A stretch of DNA of 64,000 bases. Origin: Anaerolineae bacterium (GTDB lineage Bacteria > Chloroflexota > Anaerolineae > Anaerolineales > Anaerolineaceae). The notes beneath the pieces were generated by a model. It ran no database searches and was not told where the DNA came from. It saw only the letters and a program-made list of their open reading frames with translations. Location: contig JABLWW010000007.1 in the NCBI GenBank assembly GCA_013178295.1, positions 1 to 64,000 of the forward strand, written 5' to 3'. Position numbers and translations under genes: made by a program. Shown here piece by piece: positions 18,234 through 28,092 of this stretch (the first letter of the stretch is position 1; each line of letters starts with the position of its first letter).

Positions 18234-19951
18234 GCAATCAACCCAAAATCCGCATTTTTGACACAACCCTGAGAGATGGAGAACAATCTCCTGGCGCCTC
18301 AATGACTTCTGCCGAAAAACTCGAAGTCGCCCGCGCCCTGGCAAAAATGGGTGTAGATGTCATTGAAGCTGGATTTCCAATTGCCTCCCCCGATGACCTT
18401 GAAGCCGTCCGGCGCATTGCCAGCGAAGTCGGAAATCCCACCGATGGCTCCAAGGCGCCCATCATCTGCGGCTTGGCGCGCTCCACCAAAAAAGATATTG
18501 ATGCCTGCTGGAAAGCCGTCTCCCCCGCCCTCTATCCCCGTATTCATCTCTTCCTTGCCACATCCGATATCCACATGGAGCACAAGTTAAAGATGACCCG
18601 CCAGGAGGTCATTGAAAAGGTCAGGGAAATGGTAAGTTACGCGCGCAGCCTATGCCCGGATATCGAGTTTAGCCCAGAAGACGCCGGCCGCAGCGACCCT
18701 CAATTCCTTTACCAGGTTCTCGCCGAAGCAATCAAAGCCGGTGCAACAACGCTCAACATCCCAGATACTGTTGGCTACACAACCCCTGATGAATATGCCA
18801 AACTCATTGCTGGAATTATCCAGAACACCCCCGGCATCGAGAAGTGTATCGTCTCGACCCATTGCCATAATGATCTGGGGCTGGCTACCGCCAACACATT
18901 AGCGGGGCTGCAGGCTGGCGCACGGCAGGCTGAGGTATCCGTCAATGGCATCGGTGAAAGAGCTGGAAATGCCGCTCTGGAAGAGGTCGTCATGGCAATC
19001 CACACTCGTCCGCATTTTTACAACATGACCACTGGCATTGATACTACCCAGATCGCCCGCGTCAGCAAACTGGTAAGCAACTACACCGGCATCTCTGTGC
19101 AGCCCAACAAGGCAATCGTTGGGAGCAACGCTTTCAGTCATGAATCCGGCATTCACCAGGATGGCATTCTCAAAAATCAGCTCACCTATGAGATCATGCG
19201 TCCCGAGACCATTGGTCTTAAGCAAAGCCATCTGGTGCTTGGAAAACACTCGGGGCGTCATGCCCTCAAGAAACATCTCGAAGCACTCGGATACTCTCTT
19301 TCTGATGCCGAGCTGGGAAAACTGTTTGAACGCTTCAAAGTTCTGGCAGACAAGAAAAAAGGTATTACCGACATTGACCTCGAAGCGCTGGTTTCCGATG
19401 AACTCTACCAGCCGCGCGAATACTACACACTCGAAGGACTGCAGGTTGCCTGTGGCACCATGGGATTACCCACTGCCACCGTCCGCCTGCGTGGGCCCGA
19501 TAAAAATCTGCACGTTCACGCCGCCCTGGGCACCGGCCCGGTAGATGCCTCGTACAAAGCCATTGACGCCATCGTCAAAGTCCCCAACGTGCTGCTTGAG
19601 TTCGTGGTACATGCGCTCACAGAAGGGATTGACGCTTTGGGTGAGGTTACTGTCAGAATCAAAGCCATCGAAAAAGACCGCCCTGCTGAAGCGCCAGATG
19701 AATTTGAGCAATCCCGCACATTTGGCGGCTACGGCGCCGATTCGGACATCATCGTCGCCAGTGCAAAAGCGTATCTTTCAGCACTCAACAAACTGCTGGT
19801 AGCCACAGGAAAGTTAGAGGCAAAAAGTTCTTCCAAAGCCAAGAAAGAGGTTCCGCAGTTTGAAAGAACCCCCGAAGCCTTTCCGAAGATGAAAACTGTT
19901 CCTGAAGGCTGGAGTGATCCTCTCGATAAAAACTACGACAACGGATACTGA
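18230..19951 (+). CDS. leuA: 2-Isopropylmalate synthase
   Basis: A 573-residue first enzyme of leucine synthesis (2-ketoisovalerate plus acetyl-CoA). The HMGL-like barrel begins [18 protein letters not shown], with metal ligands in [17 protein letters not shown]. The C-terminal LeuA dimer domain (about 375-505), which binds leucine for feedback, is present. The last 60 residues are a charged extension. The start ATG overlaps the ilvC stop (ATGA), indicating translational coupling. The track frame starts earlier, inside ilvC, without support. Confidence 0.95.
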   Translation: MSNQPKIRIFDTTLRDGEQSPGASMTSAEKLEVARALAKMGVDVIEAGFPIASPDDLEAVRRIASEVGNPTDGSKAPIICGLARSTKKDIDACWKAVSPALYPRIHLFLATSDIHMEHKLKMTRQEVIEKVREMVSYARSLCPDIEFSPEDAGRSDPQFLYQVLAEAIKAGATTLNIPDTVGYTTPDEYAKLIAGIIQNTPGIEKCIVSTHCHNDLGLATANTLAGLQAGARQAEVSVNGIGERAGNAALEEVVMAIHTRPHFYNMTTGIDTTQIARVSKLVSNYTGISVQPNKAIVGSNAFSHESGIHQDGILKNQLTYEIMRPETIGLKQSHLVLGKHSGRHALKKHLEALGYSLSDAELGKLFERFKVLADKKKGITDIDLEALVSDELYQPREYYTLEGLQVACGTMGLPTATVRLRGPDKNLHVHAALGTGPVDASYKAIDAIVKVPNVLLEFVVHALTEGIDALGEVTVRIKAIEKDRPAEAPDEFEQSRTFGGYGADSDIIVASAKAYLSALNKLLVATGKLEAKSSSKAKKEVPQFERTPEAFPKMKTVPEGWSDPLDKNYDNGY

Positions 19952-19958
19952 TACAAAA

Positions 19959-21416
19959 ATGCAAAAACCGACAACGCTATTCCACAAGATTTGGAACCGT
20001 CATTTGGTAGCCCAAGAACCCGGCAGCCCTGCCGTGTTATACATAGACCTTCACCTGCTTCACGAGGTAACTTCACCGCAGGCTTTTGAAACATTGCGTA
20101 CCCGGGGGCTAAAAGTGCGCCGCCCCGAGCGCTGCATTGCCGCAGTTGATCACTCGATCCCCACATTGTCCACAGACGGTAGCCCCCACGGACGCCTGGC
20201 ATATGCCGACGATCTGGGGCGCAAACAAATTCTGCAAATGGAAGAGAACTGTCGCCAGTTTGGTATCACATTGTTTGGCCTGGATAGCCCCAATCAGGGT
20301 ATTGTCCATGTCATCGGGCCAGAAATGGGCTACACACAGCCAGGGATGACCATCGTATGTGGCGATAGTCACACCGCCACACACGGCGCCTTTGGCGCCC
20401 TGGCTTTTGGCATCGGTACCAGCGAAGTCGCCCATGTTCTTGCCACACAATGTCTGTTGCAGCACCAGCCCAAAACCTGTCTTGTAAAACTTGACGGCAA
20501 GCTTCCTGAAGGCGTTACTGCAAAAGATATCATCCTAGCGCTGATCTCAAAAATCGGTGTAAGCGGTGGACAGGGCTACGTTTTTGAGTACGCTGGTAGT
20601 GCAGTCAAATCTCTTGGCATGGAAGGACGGATGACAATCTGTAACATGTCTATCGAGGCGGGCGCACGTGCCGGGATGATCGAACCGGACGACACCACAA
20701 TAGAATATCTTGCTCATGCTCCACATGCCCCAAAAGGCACAGCCTGGAACGAAGCTCTGGTTAGGTGGGGGCAGTATCACAGCGATGAAGGCGCCTTCTA
20801 TGACAAAACCGTCACCCTGGATGTTTCAACGCTCTCCCCTATGATTACATACGGCACAAACCCTGCAATGACCATCCCCATTGACGGGTACATTCCCACC
20901 CCACAAGAGCTGACCGACTCGGCGCAAAGGGCTTCGCTGGAAAAATCTCTTGAGTACATGGGCTTGCGGCCCGGAGAACAGCTTTTGGGGAAACCAATTG
21001 ATGTGGTTTTCATCGGAAGCTGCACCAACGGCCGTTTATCCGATTTACGTATGGCTGCCAGCGTGTTCAAAGGGCGCAAAGTAGCTCCAGGTGTAAGGGT
21101 TCTGGTTGTGCCAGGTTCACAGCAAGTTAAAACCCTGGCACAAATCGAGGGGCTTGACCGCATCTTTCTTGAAGCCGGGGCGGAATGGCGTGAGCCAGGG
21201 TGCAGTATGTGTCTGGCAATGAATGGCGATCAGCTTGAACCCGGGCAGTATGCCGTCAGCACCAGCAACCGCAACTTTGAAGGGCGGCAGGGTAAAGGCG
21301 GGCGCACCTTTCTTGCCAGCCCGCTTACTGCCGCCGCAGCAGCTGTCAATGGAAAGATATCTGACGTAAGAAAACTAACCACCTTCCAGGAATATGTACA
21401 ATGGCTCAATTCTTAA
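19959..21416 (+). CDS. leuC: 3-Isopropylmalate dehydratase, large subunit
   Basis: A 485-residue aconitase-family subunit holding the 4Fe-4S cluster. Conserved blocks include [42 protein letters not shown] and [15 protein letters not shown], which supplies two of the cluster cysteines, plus [16 protein letters not shown]. The chosen ATG at 19959 lies seven bases after the leuA stop. There is no clear ribosome binding site, so expression probably depends on coupling. Confidence 0.95.
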   Translation: MQKPTTLFHKIWNRHLVAQEPGSPAVLYIDLHLLHEVTSPQAFETLRTRGLKVRRPERCIAAVDHSIPTLSTDGSPHGRLAYADDLGRKQILQMEENCRQFGITLFGLDSPNQGIVHVIGPEMGYTQPGMTIVCGDSHTATHGAFGALAFGIGTSEVAHVLATQCLLQHQPKTCLVKLDGKLPEGVTAKDIILALISKIGVSGGQGYVFEYAGSAVKSLGMEGRMTICNMSIEAGARAGMIEPDDTTIEYLAHAPHAPKGTAWNEALVRWGQYHSDEGAFYDKTVTLDVSTLSPMITYGTNPAMTIPIDGYIPTPQELTDSAQRASLEKSLEYMGLRPGEQLLGKPIDVVFIGSCTNGRLSDLRMAASVFKGRKVAPGVRVLVVPGSQQVKTLAQIEGLDRIFLEAGAEWREPGCSMCLAMNGDQLEPGQYAVSTSNRNFEGRQGKGGRTFLASPLTAAAAAVNGKISDVRKLTTFQEYVQWLNS

Positions 21417-21979
21417 CCCTGACATCACCCATTGCATATCTGCCCATCGATGACATTGACACCGATCAAATTATTCCCGCCAGCTATCTGAAGATCACCA
21501 ACAAGGAAGGCGTGGCAGCCGGTCTCTTTGCAGGCTGGCGTTATCACCCTGACGGAACACCAAAAGAGGATTTTGTGATTAACCAGGCGCAGAATGCCCA
21601 GATTCTGGTGGTTGGAAAAAACTTTGGCTGCGGTTCTTCGCGTGAACATGCCGCGTGGGCTTTAACAGGCTTTGGCCTCAAAGCCGTTGTCGCTCTGTCC
21701 TTCGCTGACATTTTTTACAACAACGCCCTCAAGAATGGCCTGTTGCCCGTCAAAATTGACGCTGATACCTACCAGAAAATTGGCAGACTGTATCAGGTCA
21801 ACCCCAAAACCACAATTACAATTGACCTTGAAAACCAAACCCTTTCCCTTGAAGATCACCACAGCATACATTTTGAGATAGACCCCTTTTCAAAGACTTG
21901 TCTGCTCAAAGGTGTTGATGAGCTAGGGTATCTTTTATCACTTGAGGATAAAATCGCAGCCTTTGAAAGCAAGCTTTAA
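21401..21979 (+). CDS. leuD: 3-Isopropylmalate dehydratase, small subunit
   Basis: A 192-residue swivelling domain partner of Leu[16 protein letters not shown] and [17 protein letters not shown] are the hallmark blocks. It overlaps the end of leuC by 16 bases in another frame, which suggests balanced co-translation of the two subunits. Confidence 0.95.
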   Translation: MAQFLTLTSPIAYLPIDDIDTDQIIPASYLKITNKEGVAAGLFAGWRYHPDGTPKEDFVINQAQNAQILVVGKNFGCGSSREHAAWALTGFGLKAVVALSFADIFYNNALKNGLLPVKIDADTYQKIGRLYQVNPKTTITIDLENQTLSLEDHHSIHFEIDPFSKTCLLKGVDELGYLLSLEDKIAAFESKL

Positions 21980-22011
21980 CCAATAAATTTAATAAAAGAC
22001 AAGGAGATTGC

Positions 22012-23079
22012 ATGGAAGCACGCATCGCATTATTGCCCGGCGACGGCATTGGGCCTGAAGTCATGAGCGCAGCTGTGCGCATCCTCAAAATGGTTGCCGA
22101 ACATCGCGGACACAAACTGCACTTTGAAGAATATCTGATTGGCGGCTGTTCTATTGACACTTTTGGCGTTGCGCTGACCGAAGAAGCTCTCAACGCATGC
22201 AAAAAAGCTGATGCTGTCCTGTTGGGGGCGGTCGGTGGACCCAAATGGGATAACCCTGCCGCATCTGTCCGCCCAGAGCAAGGGCTGCTTATGCTGCGCA
22301 AAGAGCTTGGAGTATACGCCAACCTGCGCCCTGTGCGCGTTCACCCGGCGCTGGTTCATGCCTCCCCGCTCAAACCCCAACAGTTGCAAGGGGTAGATAT
22401 GATTGTCGTGCGCGAATTGACTGGCGGGCTGTATTTTGGCAAGCCCAGACTTCGCGAAAAAACTCCGCAAGGCGAAAGGGCAATAGACACTCTAGAATAC
22501 TACGACTTCGAAGTCGAAAGAGTCGTTGACCTGGCGTTCAGGCTGGCAGCAACACGTCGCAAAATGGTTACCTCTGTAGATAAAGCCAACGTCCTGGAAA
22601 GCTCCCGTCTCTGGCGTCAGGTTGCCCAGCGCGTTGGCGAAAGATACCCGCAGGTTTCTCTCAGTCACATGCTGGTAGATACCGCTTCGATGCGGCTTAT
22701 TAGCAGCCCCGCCAGCTTTGACGTAATTGTCACAGAAAATATGTTTGGCGACATCCTCACAGACGAAGCTTCTGTTCTGGCAGGCTCCATGGGGATGCTC
22801 CCCTCGGCGTCATTGGGCAATAGCAACCTAGGGTTGTATGAGCCCATCCACGGCTCCGCACCCGATATTGCTGGCAAAGACATTGCCAACCCTGTAGGAA
22901 TGATATTAAGCGTTGCAATGATGCTGCGCTATTCTCTCAAACTTGAGGAGGAAGCCTCTCTGATTGAAAAAGCCGTTGACCAGGTAATCTCTTCTCAGCA
23001 ATTGACTGCTGATCTAGGTGGATCGCTCACCACTCGCCAAATGGCAGATGTTGTTTTAGAATATATTAGCAAAACATAA
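22012..23079 (+). CDS. leuB: 3-Isopropylmalate dehydrogenase
   Basis: A 355-residue NAD-dependent decarboxylating dehydrogenase. The N terminus is RIALLPGDGIGPEVM. The substrate block is ELTGGLYFGKPR. The metal and cofactor signature reads VTENMFGDILTDEASVLAGSMGMLPSASLG, followed by EPIHGSAPDIAGK. AAGGAG precedes the ATG. Confidence 0.95.
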   Translation: MEARIALLPGDGIGPEVMSAAVRILKMVAEHRGHKLHFEEYLIGGCSIDTFGVALTEEALNACKKADAVLLGAVGGPKWDNPAASVRPEQGLLMLRKELGVYANLRPVRVHPALVHASPLKPQQLQGVDMIVVRELTGGLYFGKPRLREKTPQGERAIDTLEYYDFEVERVVDLAFRLAATRRKMVTSVDKANVLESSRLWRQVAQRVGERYPQVSLSHMLVDTASMRLISSPASFDVIVTENMFGDILTDEASVLAGSMGMLPSASLGNSNLGLYEPIHGSAPDIAGKDIANPVGMILSVAMMLRYSLKLEEEASLIEKAVDQVISSQQLTADLGGSLTTRQMADVVLEYISKT

Positions 23080-23106
23080 TTCTTTTGACCATGAGGAGAA
23101 CCTTTT

Positions 23107-24030
23107 ATGAGCGACGATGGAAAATATATCTGGATCAATGGCGAGCTTGTCGAACTTGAAAAAGCGACCATTCATTTTTTATCCTCCACACTGCACTATG
23201 GCGTAGGAGCATTTGAGGGCATCCGCTGCTATGACACAGAGTGCGGGCCGGCAGTCTTTCGCCTTAAAGAACATATAAAACGGCTGATTGATTCAGCCTT
23301 GATCATGGGGTATCGAGAGTTTCCCTATACAGTCGCAGAACTTTGCGAAGCGACCAAAAAGACGATCGCCGCCAATGGTTTCACTTCCTGCTATATCCGC
23401 CCTCTGGTTTACCATGATGGGACATGCAAATCGCTCAATTTGGACAACGGAAAACCATCTGTGGGCATTGCCACCTGGTATTGGGGAAACTACCTTGGCG
23501 AAGATGCTATGGAAAAAGGCATCCGCGCCAACGTGTCTTCATTCACTCGCCATCATCCCAATGTGATGATGACCAAAGCCAAAATCAGCGGCAATTATGT
23601 TAACAGCGTGCTGGCAAGAACAGAATCTGCCCGGCTTGGTTTTGGCGAAGCCATCATGCTTGACCCGCAGGGATATGTGGCAGAATGCACAGGGGAAAAC
23701 ATCTTTGTCGTGCGCAACGGTAACATCTACACACCACCCACAGCTACCATCCTCGAAGGGATCACCCGTGACTCCATTCTCACCATCGCTAGAGAGCTTG
23801 GATATACCGTTACCGAGCAGCCCGTTTCGCGCGACCAGCTTTACAGCGCCGACGAAGTATTCATGTGCGGCACTGCCGCCGAGTGTGTTGCAGTTACAGA
23901 AATTGACTTCCGCACAATTGGCAGCGGTAGAATGGGAAATATCACACGCAATATCCAAAAGACATATATGGATGTCGTGCAAGGCAGACACCCCCTCTCA
24001 AAAGGCTGGCTGGATTATGTTCACAGTTAA
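23107..24030 (+). CDS. ilvE: Branched-chain amino acid aminotransferase
   Basis: A 307-residue class IV PLP aminotransferase that makes Leu, Ile and Val from their keto acids. Visible blocks are HYGVGAFEGIRCY, the PLP Lys in MMTKAKISGNYVNS, and EAIMLDPQGYVAECTGENIFVV with LEGITRDSIL. It closes the operon. The next promoter (24038) begins only a few bases after the stop. Confidence 0.95.
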   Translation: MSDDGKYIWINGELVELEKATIHFLSSTLHYGVGAFEGIRCYDTECGPAVFRLKEHIKRLIDSALIMGYREFPYTVAELCEATKKTIAANGFTSCYIRPLVYHDGTCKSLNLDNGKPSVGIATWYWGNYLGEDAMEKGIRANVSSFTRHHPNVMMTKAKISGNYVNSVLARTESARLGFGEAIMLDPQGYVAECTGENIFVVRNGNIYTPPTATILEGITRDSILTIARELGYTVTEQPVSRDQLYSADEVFMCGTAAECVAVTEIDFRTIGSGRMGNITRNIQKTYMDVVQGRHPLSKGWLDYVHS

Positions 24031-24037
24031 CTTTTAA

Positions 24038-24065
24038 TTGACAAAATAAAACTTTCGATTAAAAT
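24038..24065 (+). promoter_or_regulatory. Promoter of the tyrosine-leader/lyase unit
   Basis: TTGACA (24038-24043) and TAAAAT (24060-24065) are separated by 16 bases. A transcript would start near 24072, about ten bases before the leader-peptide ATG. This is the same arrangement as at the ilv leader. Confidence 0.72.
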
Positions 24066-24081
24066 TGCCCTCATCCTGACC

Positions 24082-24186
24082 ATGAAACAGCTATTCCCAT
24101 ATTATCGTTATTACCATTATTATTACAGCTGCTTCCATAGTGGCGCAGTGCTTTGTATGGGACGGCAGGAAATTACCAAAATCTAA
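24082..24186 (+). CDS. Tyrosine-rich leader peptide (candidate attenuator)
   Basis: A 34-codon frame. Residues 7-15 read YYRYYHYYY, so seven of nine are Tyr, followed by SCFHSG. It lies between a promoter and a terminator, just as at the ilv leader. By analogy the ribosome would stall in 24100-24126 when Tyr-tRNA is uncharged, and so control read-through into the downstream PLP lyase. A TnaC-like mechanism sensing free amino acid is the alternative. The peptide was read directly from the bases; the regulation is inferred. Confidence 0.85.
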   Translation: MKQLFPYYRYYHYYYSCFHSGAVLCMGRQEITKI

Positions 24187-24238
24187 AAGCAAATCTATAC
24201 CCAAAAATAAAAAGCCACCCAACAAAGGGTGGCTTTTT
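24159..24238 (+). terminator. Tyr-leader attenuator: candidate antiterminator arm and terminator
   Basis: The terminator stem is GCCACCC (24214-24220) with GGGTGGC (24227-24233), flanked by A and T runs. GGGACGGC (24159-24166), inside the leader frame, can pair with GCCACCC through a small internal loop. The terminator stem, its flanks and the GGGA-x-GGC element are nearly the same as in the ilv leader, so the two controls probably share an origin. Confidence 0.85.
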
Positions 24239-24276
24239 GTATATAAAAACCATCAACAAGAAAGGTACTATCAATC

Positions 24277-25719
24277 ATGAACGTCATTCTCTCTACTGGA
24301 AAATCCATCCCCCTGGAAATGCACAAGGTTCGAATCATCCAGAAAACCACTTTACCGCCCCTTGTGCAGAGAAAAAAAGCCATCGCTGAAGCCGGATACA
24401 ATACATTTTTGCTGCGCACCAATGATGTATTCCTCGATATGCTCACCGACAGTGGCACCAACGCTATGAGCGATAACCAGCTATCTGCAATGATGATTGC
24501 CGATGACGCCTATGCCGGTAGTGAGAGCTTCTACAGACTTTCCGAAACGGTGAAAGAGGTTTTCGGGCTGTCATACGCCATGCCTGTACATCAGGGGCGG
24601 GCAGCAGAACACCTTCTGGCAAAAGCTTTTGTCAAACCCGGCACTATTGTATTGATGAACTATCACTTCACCACCAGCCGCGCCCACGTGGAGCTTGCTG
24701 GCGGCAAGGTCATCGAAATCTTTCACGATGACGCATTGCAAACCAGAAGCGATAACCCTTTCAAGGGCAATTTAGACCTCAGCAAATTTCAGGAAGCCAT
24801 TGACACCCACGGGGCAGAAAATATTGCCTATGTGCGTATGGAAGCCACAACGAACTTAATTGGCGGACAGCCATTCTCGTTGGGTAACCTGCGCGCTGTC
24901 AAGCAATTAGCTGAAAAGTATAGCATCCCTGTTGTGTTTGACGGCAGTCTGATCGCTGAAAATGCATACTTCATCAAAACCCGCGAAAAAGAATACGCCG
25001 AGAAATCCATTCACGAGATCATTCTGGAAATGATGCAACTGGTGGATATCTTATACCTTTCGGCAAGAAAATGCGCCGGTGCGCGCGGCGGGCTAATTGC
25101 CACAAACCACAAAAATCTTTATGATCAGCTACTGCCCTGGCTGCCGGTCTATGAAGGCTTTGCCACCTACGGCGGCATGTCCACAAAAGAGATCGAGGCG
25201 ATGCGCGTTGGCTTGACCGAAATGCTCAACATAGATGTTGCCAGCAGCGCGGTTGACTTCGTTAGATATTTTGTGGAGAAGCTCGAAGAAAGCGGCGTTC
25301 CGGTCGTTACCCCTGCCGGAGGGCTGGCTTGCCACATTGACGCTCAGCGCTTTCTTCCTCACCTGCCACAATCGGCATACCCCGCTGGCGCCCTGGCAGC
25401 CGCGTTTTACCTCGTTTCAGGCATCAGAGGCATGGAACGGGGCACCATTTCCACCGACCGCGACGCCGATGGAAAAGAAATCTTTGCCGATTTGGAACTG
25501 CTCCGGCTTGCTCTGCCGCGCCGTGTGTATACCATGTCTCACGTCGAATACGCCGTTGACCGCCTGTCGTGGTTACACAAACATCGCAAATTGATCGGCG
25601 GGCTGAGATTTGTCGAAGAACCGCCAGTATTGCGATTCTTCTTCGGCAAGTTGCAGCCAGACAACGGCTGGGAAGACAAGCTGTATCAGGCTTACCTCAA
25701 AGACTTCGGCGCCATTTAG
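24277..25719 (+). CDS. Beta-eliminating lyase: tyrosine phenol-lyase/tryptophanase family
   Basis: A 480-residue PLP enzyme. Family blocks are clear: TDSGTNAMSDNQLSAMM, DAYAGSESFYRLSETV, HQGRAAEHLL, LNIGGQP-like NLIGGQPFSL, and the late LALPRRVYT. The PLP Lys is likely Lys265 in LSARKCAG. SGIRGMERG carries Arg388 where tyrosine phenol-lyase has its phenol-side Arg and tryptophanase has a hydrophobic residue, which favours Tyr as substrate. However, the segment FDGSLIAENAYF has Leu where both families usually have Arg (D-A-T-R). The enzyme is therefore divergent and its reaction unproven. The upstream Tyr leader supports a tyrosine link. These comparisons are from memory. Confidence 0.8.
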   Translation: MNVILSTGKSIPLEMHKVRIIQKTTLPPLVQRKKAIAEAGYNTFLLRTNDVFLDMLTDSGTNAMSDNQLSAMMIADDAYAGSESFYRLSETVKEVFGLSYAMPVHQGRAAEHLLAKAFVKPGTIVLMNYHFTTSRAHVELAGGKVIEIFHDDALQTRSDNPFKGNLDLSKFQEAIDTHGAENIAYVRMEATTNLIGGQPFSLGNLRAVKQLAEKYSIPVVFDGSLIAENAYFIKTREKEYAEKSIHEIILEMMQLVDILYLSARKCAGARGGLIATNHKNLYDQLLPWLPVYEGFATYGGMSTKEIEAMRVGLTEMLNIDVASSAVDFVRYFVEKLEESGVPVVTPAGGLACHIDAQRFLPHLPQSAYPAGALAAAFYLVSGIRGMERGTISTDRDADGKEIFADLELLRLALPRRVYTMSHVEYAVDRLSWLHKHRKLIGGLRFVEEPPVLRFFFGKLQPDNGWEDKLYQAYLKDFGAI

Positions 25720-25732
25720 ACACCCGCCACGC

Positions 25733-25787
25733 ACCTCAAGGATTTGCCCATTTATGCAAAACCATGATGCGCGCAAATCCTTGAGGT
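25733..25787 (+). terminator. Long inverted repeat after the lyase gene (terminator-like)
   Basis: ACCTCAAGGATTTGC (25733-25747) and GCAAATCCTTGAGGT (25773-25787) form a perfect 15-bp stem with a 25-base loop, followed only by TTTC. It probably ends or protects the lyase transcript, although the T run is weak. Confidence 0.6.
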
Positions 25788-25811
25788 TTCATAAAGAAAG
25801 TCCCTCCTTTA

Positions 25812-25841
25812 TTGCCAAATCAACTTTGTACACGCTATAAT
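25812..25841 (+). promoter_or_regulatory. Promoter of the nitroreductase gene
   Basis: TTGCCA (25812-25817), an 18-base spacer, then a perfect TATAAT (25836-25841). The start codon is 25 bases downstream, with ATGGAGG as ribosome binding site. Confidence 0.65.
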
Positions 25842-25866
25842 TAACGGCATAAAATGGAGGATTCGT

Positions 25867-26439
25867 ATGTTAAAAGACCTGATTTGTAAAAACAGAAGTT
25901 ATCGTCGCTTTTACCAAGATTTTCCAATCAGCATGGAAACACTACGAGAAATGGTTAACTGCGCGCGTCTATCCCCATCAGCCAGAAACCTGCAACCGCT
26001 CAAATATTATCTATCCTGCACCCCTGATACCAACGCAAAAATATTCCCCTATCTCGCCTGGGCGGCATATCTCACCGATTGGGAAGGACCACAAGAAGGC
26101 GAGCGACCTTCCGCTTACATCATTGTTCTTGGAGATAAAAACCTGGCACAGTCTTTTGGCATTGATCATGGCATAGCCGTTCAGAGTATGCTACTATATG
26201 CCGTTGAACAGGGTTACGGGGGCTGTATTATTGCCTCCATCCAGAACAAAGACGGACTGCGCCAGACCCTTCACCTGCCAGAGCAGTATGAGATCCTTTT
26301 TGTCCTGGCGCTGGGCAAGCCCAAAGAGGAAGTAGTGATCGAGACAATGCCCGCCTCTGGAGACTACAAATACTGGCGCGACGAACAGGGAGTGCATCAC
26401 GTCCCCAAACGCTCCTTAGATGAGCTAATCATTAGTTAA
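25867..26439 (+). CDS. Nitroreductase family protein
   Basis: A 190-residue flavoprotein of the nitroreductase fold. The N-terminal KNRSYRRFYQDFPISMETLREMVNCARLSPSARNLQPLKYY is the FMN-phosphate binding R-S-x-R block and S-x-x-N-x-Q-P segment. The later GIAVQSMLLYAVEQGYGGCII is the second conserved region, and LFVLALGKPKEE ends the core. The physiological substrate is unknown; it is likely an NAD(P)H-dependent oxidoreductase. The next gene starts ten bases after the stop, so the two are probably co-transcribed. Confidence 0.85.
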   Translation: MLKDLICKNRSYRRFYQDFPISMETLREMVNCARLSPSARNLQPLKYYLSCTPDTNAKIFPYLAWAAYLTDWEGPQEGERPSAYIIVLGDKNLAQSFGIDHGIAVQSMLLYAVEQGYGGCIIASIQNKDGLRQTLHLPEQYEILFVLALGKPKEEVVIETMPASGDYKYWRDEQGVHHVPKRSLDELIIS

Positions 26440-26448
26440 GAAAGCTTC

Positions 26449-27090
26449 ATGAGACAGATCGAAGAGTACCTCAATACCGAACAATTACAAATCTGGCGCT
26501 CACTGGATAATCCATACAAAATCCAGGCTTTTCTCGACCAGATACCATATTCCACAGACGATTTCAATCGCTGTCCATTACGAGTCATACAGGATCAATG
26601 CGCCAACTGCTTTGACGGTGCGCTTCTCGCTGCTGCTGCCCTCCGCTGTCTGGGATTTCCCCCCTTCATCCTTGACATGCTGCCCGAGCCGGACACAGAC
26701 GATGATCACATTCTGGCAATCTACAAAGTCAACGGCTGCTATGGTGCAGTGGCAAAATCCAACTTCGCCTGTCTGCGCTTCCGTGAACCAGTGTATCGCT
26801 CATTGCGCGAACTGGTTATGTCTTACTTTGACTGGTTTTACAATTCCAGCGGGCAGAAGACCCTGCGCGCATATAACCGCCCCCTGCACCTTGCCATGTT
26901 CGATAGATACGAATGGGTAACGAATGACGAATGCGTCGGCCTTATCGAGCAGCGTCTTTACCAGCTAAAACCAATTCCGATCATCTCTGTCGAAATGGCA
27001 CAACATCTTTACCCAATGGACGATCTCACCTACAGGGCTGGCATGTTAGGCGTCAACCCTGAAGGGCTTTACAGACCATCAAAAAGTTAA
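26449..27090 (+). CDS. Transglutaminase-like fold protein, function unknown
   Basis: A 213-residue soluble protein. QCANCFDGALLAAAALRCLG (around Cys54) resembles the nucleophile helix of transglutaminase/protease-like proteins. DDDHILAIYKVNGCYGAVAKSN (His87) resembles the His strand followed by a polar third position. No signal peptide or membrane segment is visible. It would be a Cys protease or acyltransferase if active. I do not recognise a named family. It is probably co-expressed with the nitroreductase just upstream. Confidence 0.5.
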   Translation: MRQIEEYLNTEQLQIWRSLDNPYKIQAFLDQIPYSTDDFNRCPLRVIQDQCANCFDGALLAAAALRCLGFPPFILDMLPEPDTDDDHILAIYKVNGCYGAVAKSNFACLRFREPVYRSLRELVMSYFDWFYNSSGQKTLRAYNRPLHLAMFDRYEWVTNDECVGLIEQRLYQLKPIPIISVEMAQHLYPMDDLTYRAGMLGVNPEGLYRPSKS

Positions 27091-27163
27091 AATACAAAAC
27101 ACATTGCTCTCAATATGTCCTCTCGACAAAACTACCAGTATATATCATGTGTGAGGTGCAATT

Positions 27164-27976
27164 ATGTTTGGCTTTTTAGAACAATTTAGCCCCATCATTC
27201 AAGCGCTCTTTGGCACATTATTCACTTGGGGATTAACCGCTAGCGGGGCCGCCGTCGTTTTTTTTACAAAAAGCGTTAATCGCAAAGTGCTTATCAGCAT
27301 GTTGGGGTTTGCCGCCGGTGTGATGATTGCCGCCAGTTATTGGTCTCTCCTTGCCCCTGCAATTGAAATGTCGCTGGAAATCGGCATACCAGCCTGGTTG
27401 CCAGCAGTCACTGGGTTTTTATTAGGCGGTGCATTCCTGTATGGCGCCGACAAATTGATCCCCCACCTGCACCTGGGGTTGCCCATAAAAGAGGCGGAGG
27501 GCATCAAGACAAGCTGGCAGCGCAGCATTCTGTTGGTCATTGCCATTACCATGCACAACTTCCCCGAGGGACTTGCCGTCGGGGTGGCATTTGGCGCTGT
27601 AGCAGCCGGTTTGCCATCTGCCGAACTGGCTGGCGCGGTGGCGCTGGCAATCGGCATTGGCTTGCAAAACTTCCCTGAAGGAATCGCCGTTTCTATGCCA
27701 CTGCGCGGAGAAGGGTTATCGCGTTCCAGAAGTTTCTTCTATGGACAATTATCTGGGGTAGTGGAACCTATCGCGGGTGTCATCGGCGCTTCTGCTGTTT
27801 TTCTAATGCGCCCTATTCTCCCCTATGCTCTCAGTTTCGCCGCTGGCGCCATGATCTATGTTGTAATTGAGGAACTGATTCCCGAGGCACAGCGCGGCGA
27901 GAATACCGATATTGCCACACTGGGCGCAATGCTTGGCTTCTCTATTATGATGTTTTTGGACGTTGCACTTGGATAA
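27164..27976 (+). CDS. ZIP family divalent metal transporter
   Basis: A 270-residue membrane protein with about eight hydrophobic segments. Both ZIP signatures are present: [14 protein letters not shown] in TM4 and [16 protein letters not shown] in TM5, with the metal-site His, Asn, Pro, Glu residues, then a late [10 protein letters not shown]. Such proteins import zinc or related ions. The His-rich cytoplasmic loop of eukaryotic ZIPs is missing, as in the bacterial GufA-like branch. Confidence 0.9.
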   Translation: MFGFLEQFSPIIQALFGTLFTWGLTASGAAVVFFTKSVNRKVLISMLGFAAGVMIAASYWSLLAPAIEMSLEIGIPAWLPAVTGFLLGGAFLYGADKLIPHLHLGLPIKEAEGIKTSWQRSILLVIAITMHNFPEGLAVGVAFGAVAAGLPSAELAGAVALAIGIGLQNFPEGIAVSMPLRGEGLSRSRSFFYGQLSGVVEPIAGVIGASAVFLMRPILPYALSFAAGAMIYVVIEELIPEAQRGENTDIATLGAMLGFSIMMFLDVALG

Positions 27977-28092
27977 ACTGCCTGGTTGAATTAGGTATAA
28001 TCAGAACAGTTGAAACAAAAGACACATCTAATACGTAGATAATGACGTGATGAACTTGCATCTTTTTGTTGTTCAATAAGGAGAAAAATAAA

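Noticed and set aside
24153-24389. A 78-codon frame over the Tyr leader and terminator
   Set aside because: It reads through the terminator hairpin and into the lyase gene in another frame. The Tyr-rich frame explains the region better.
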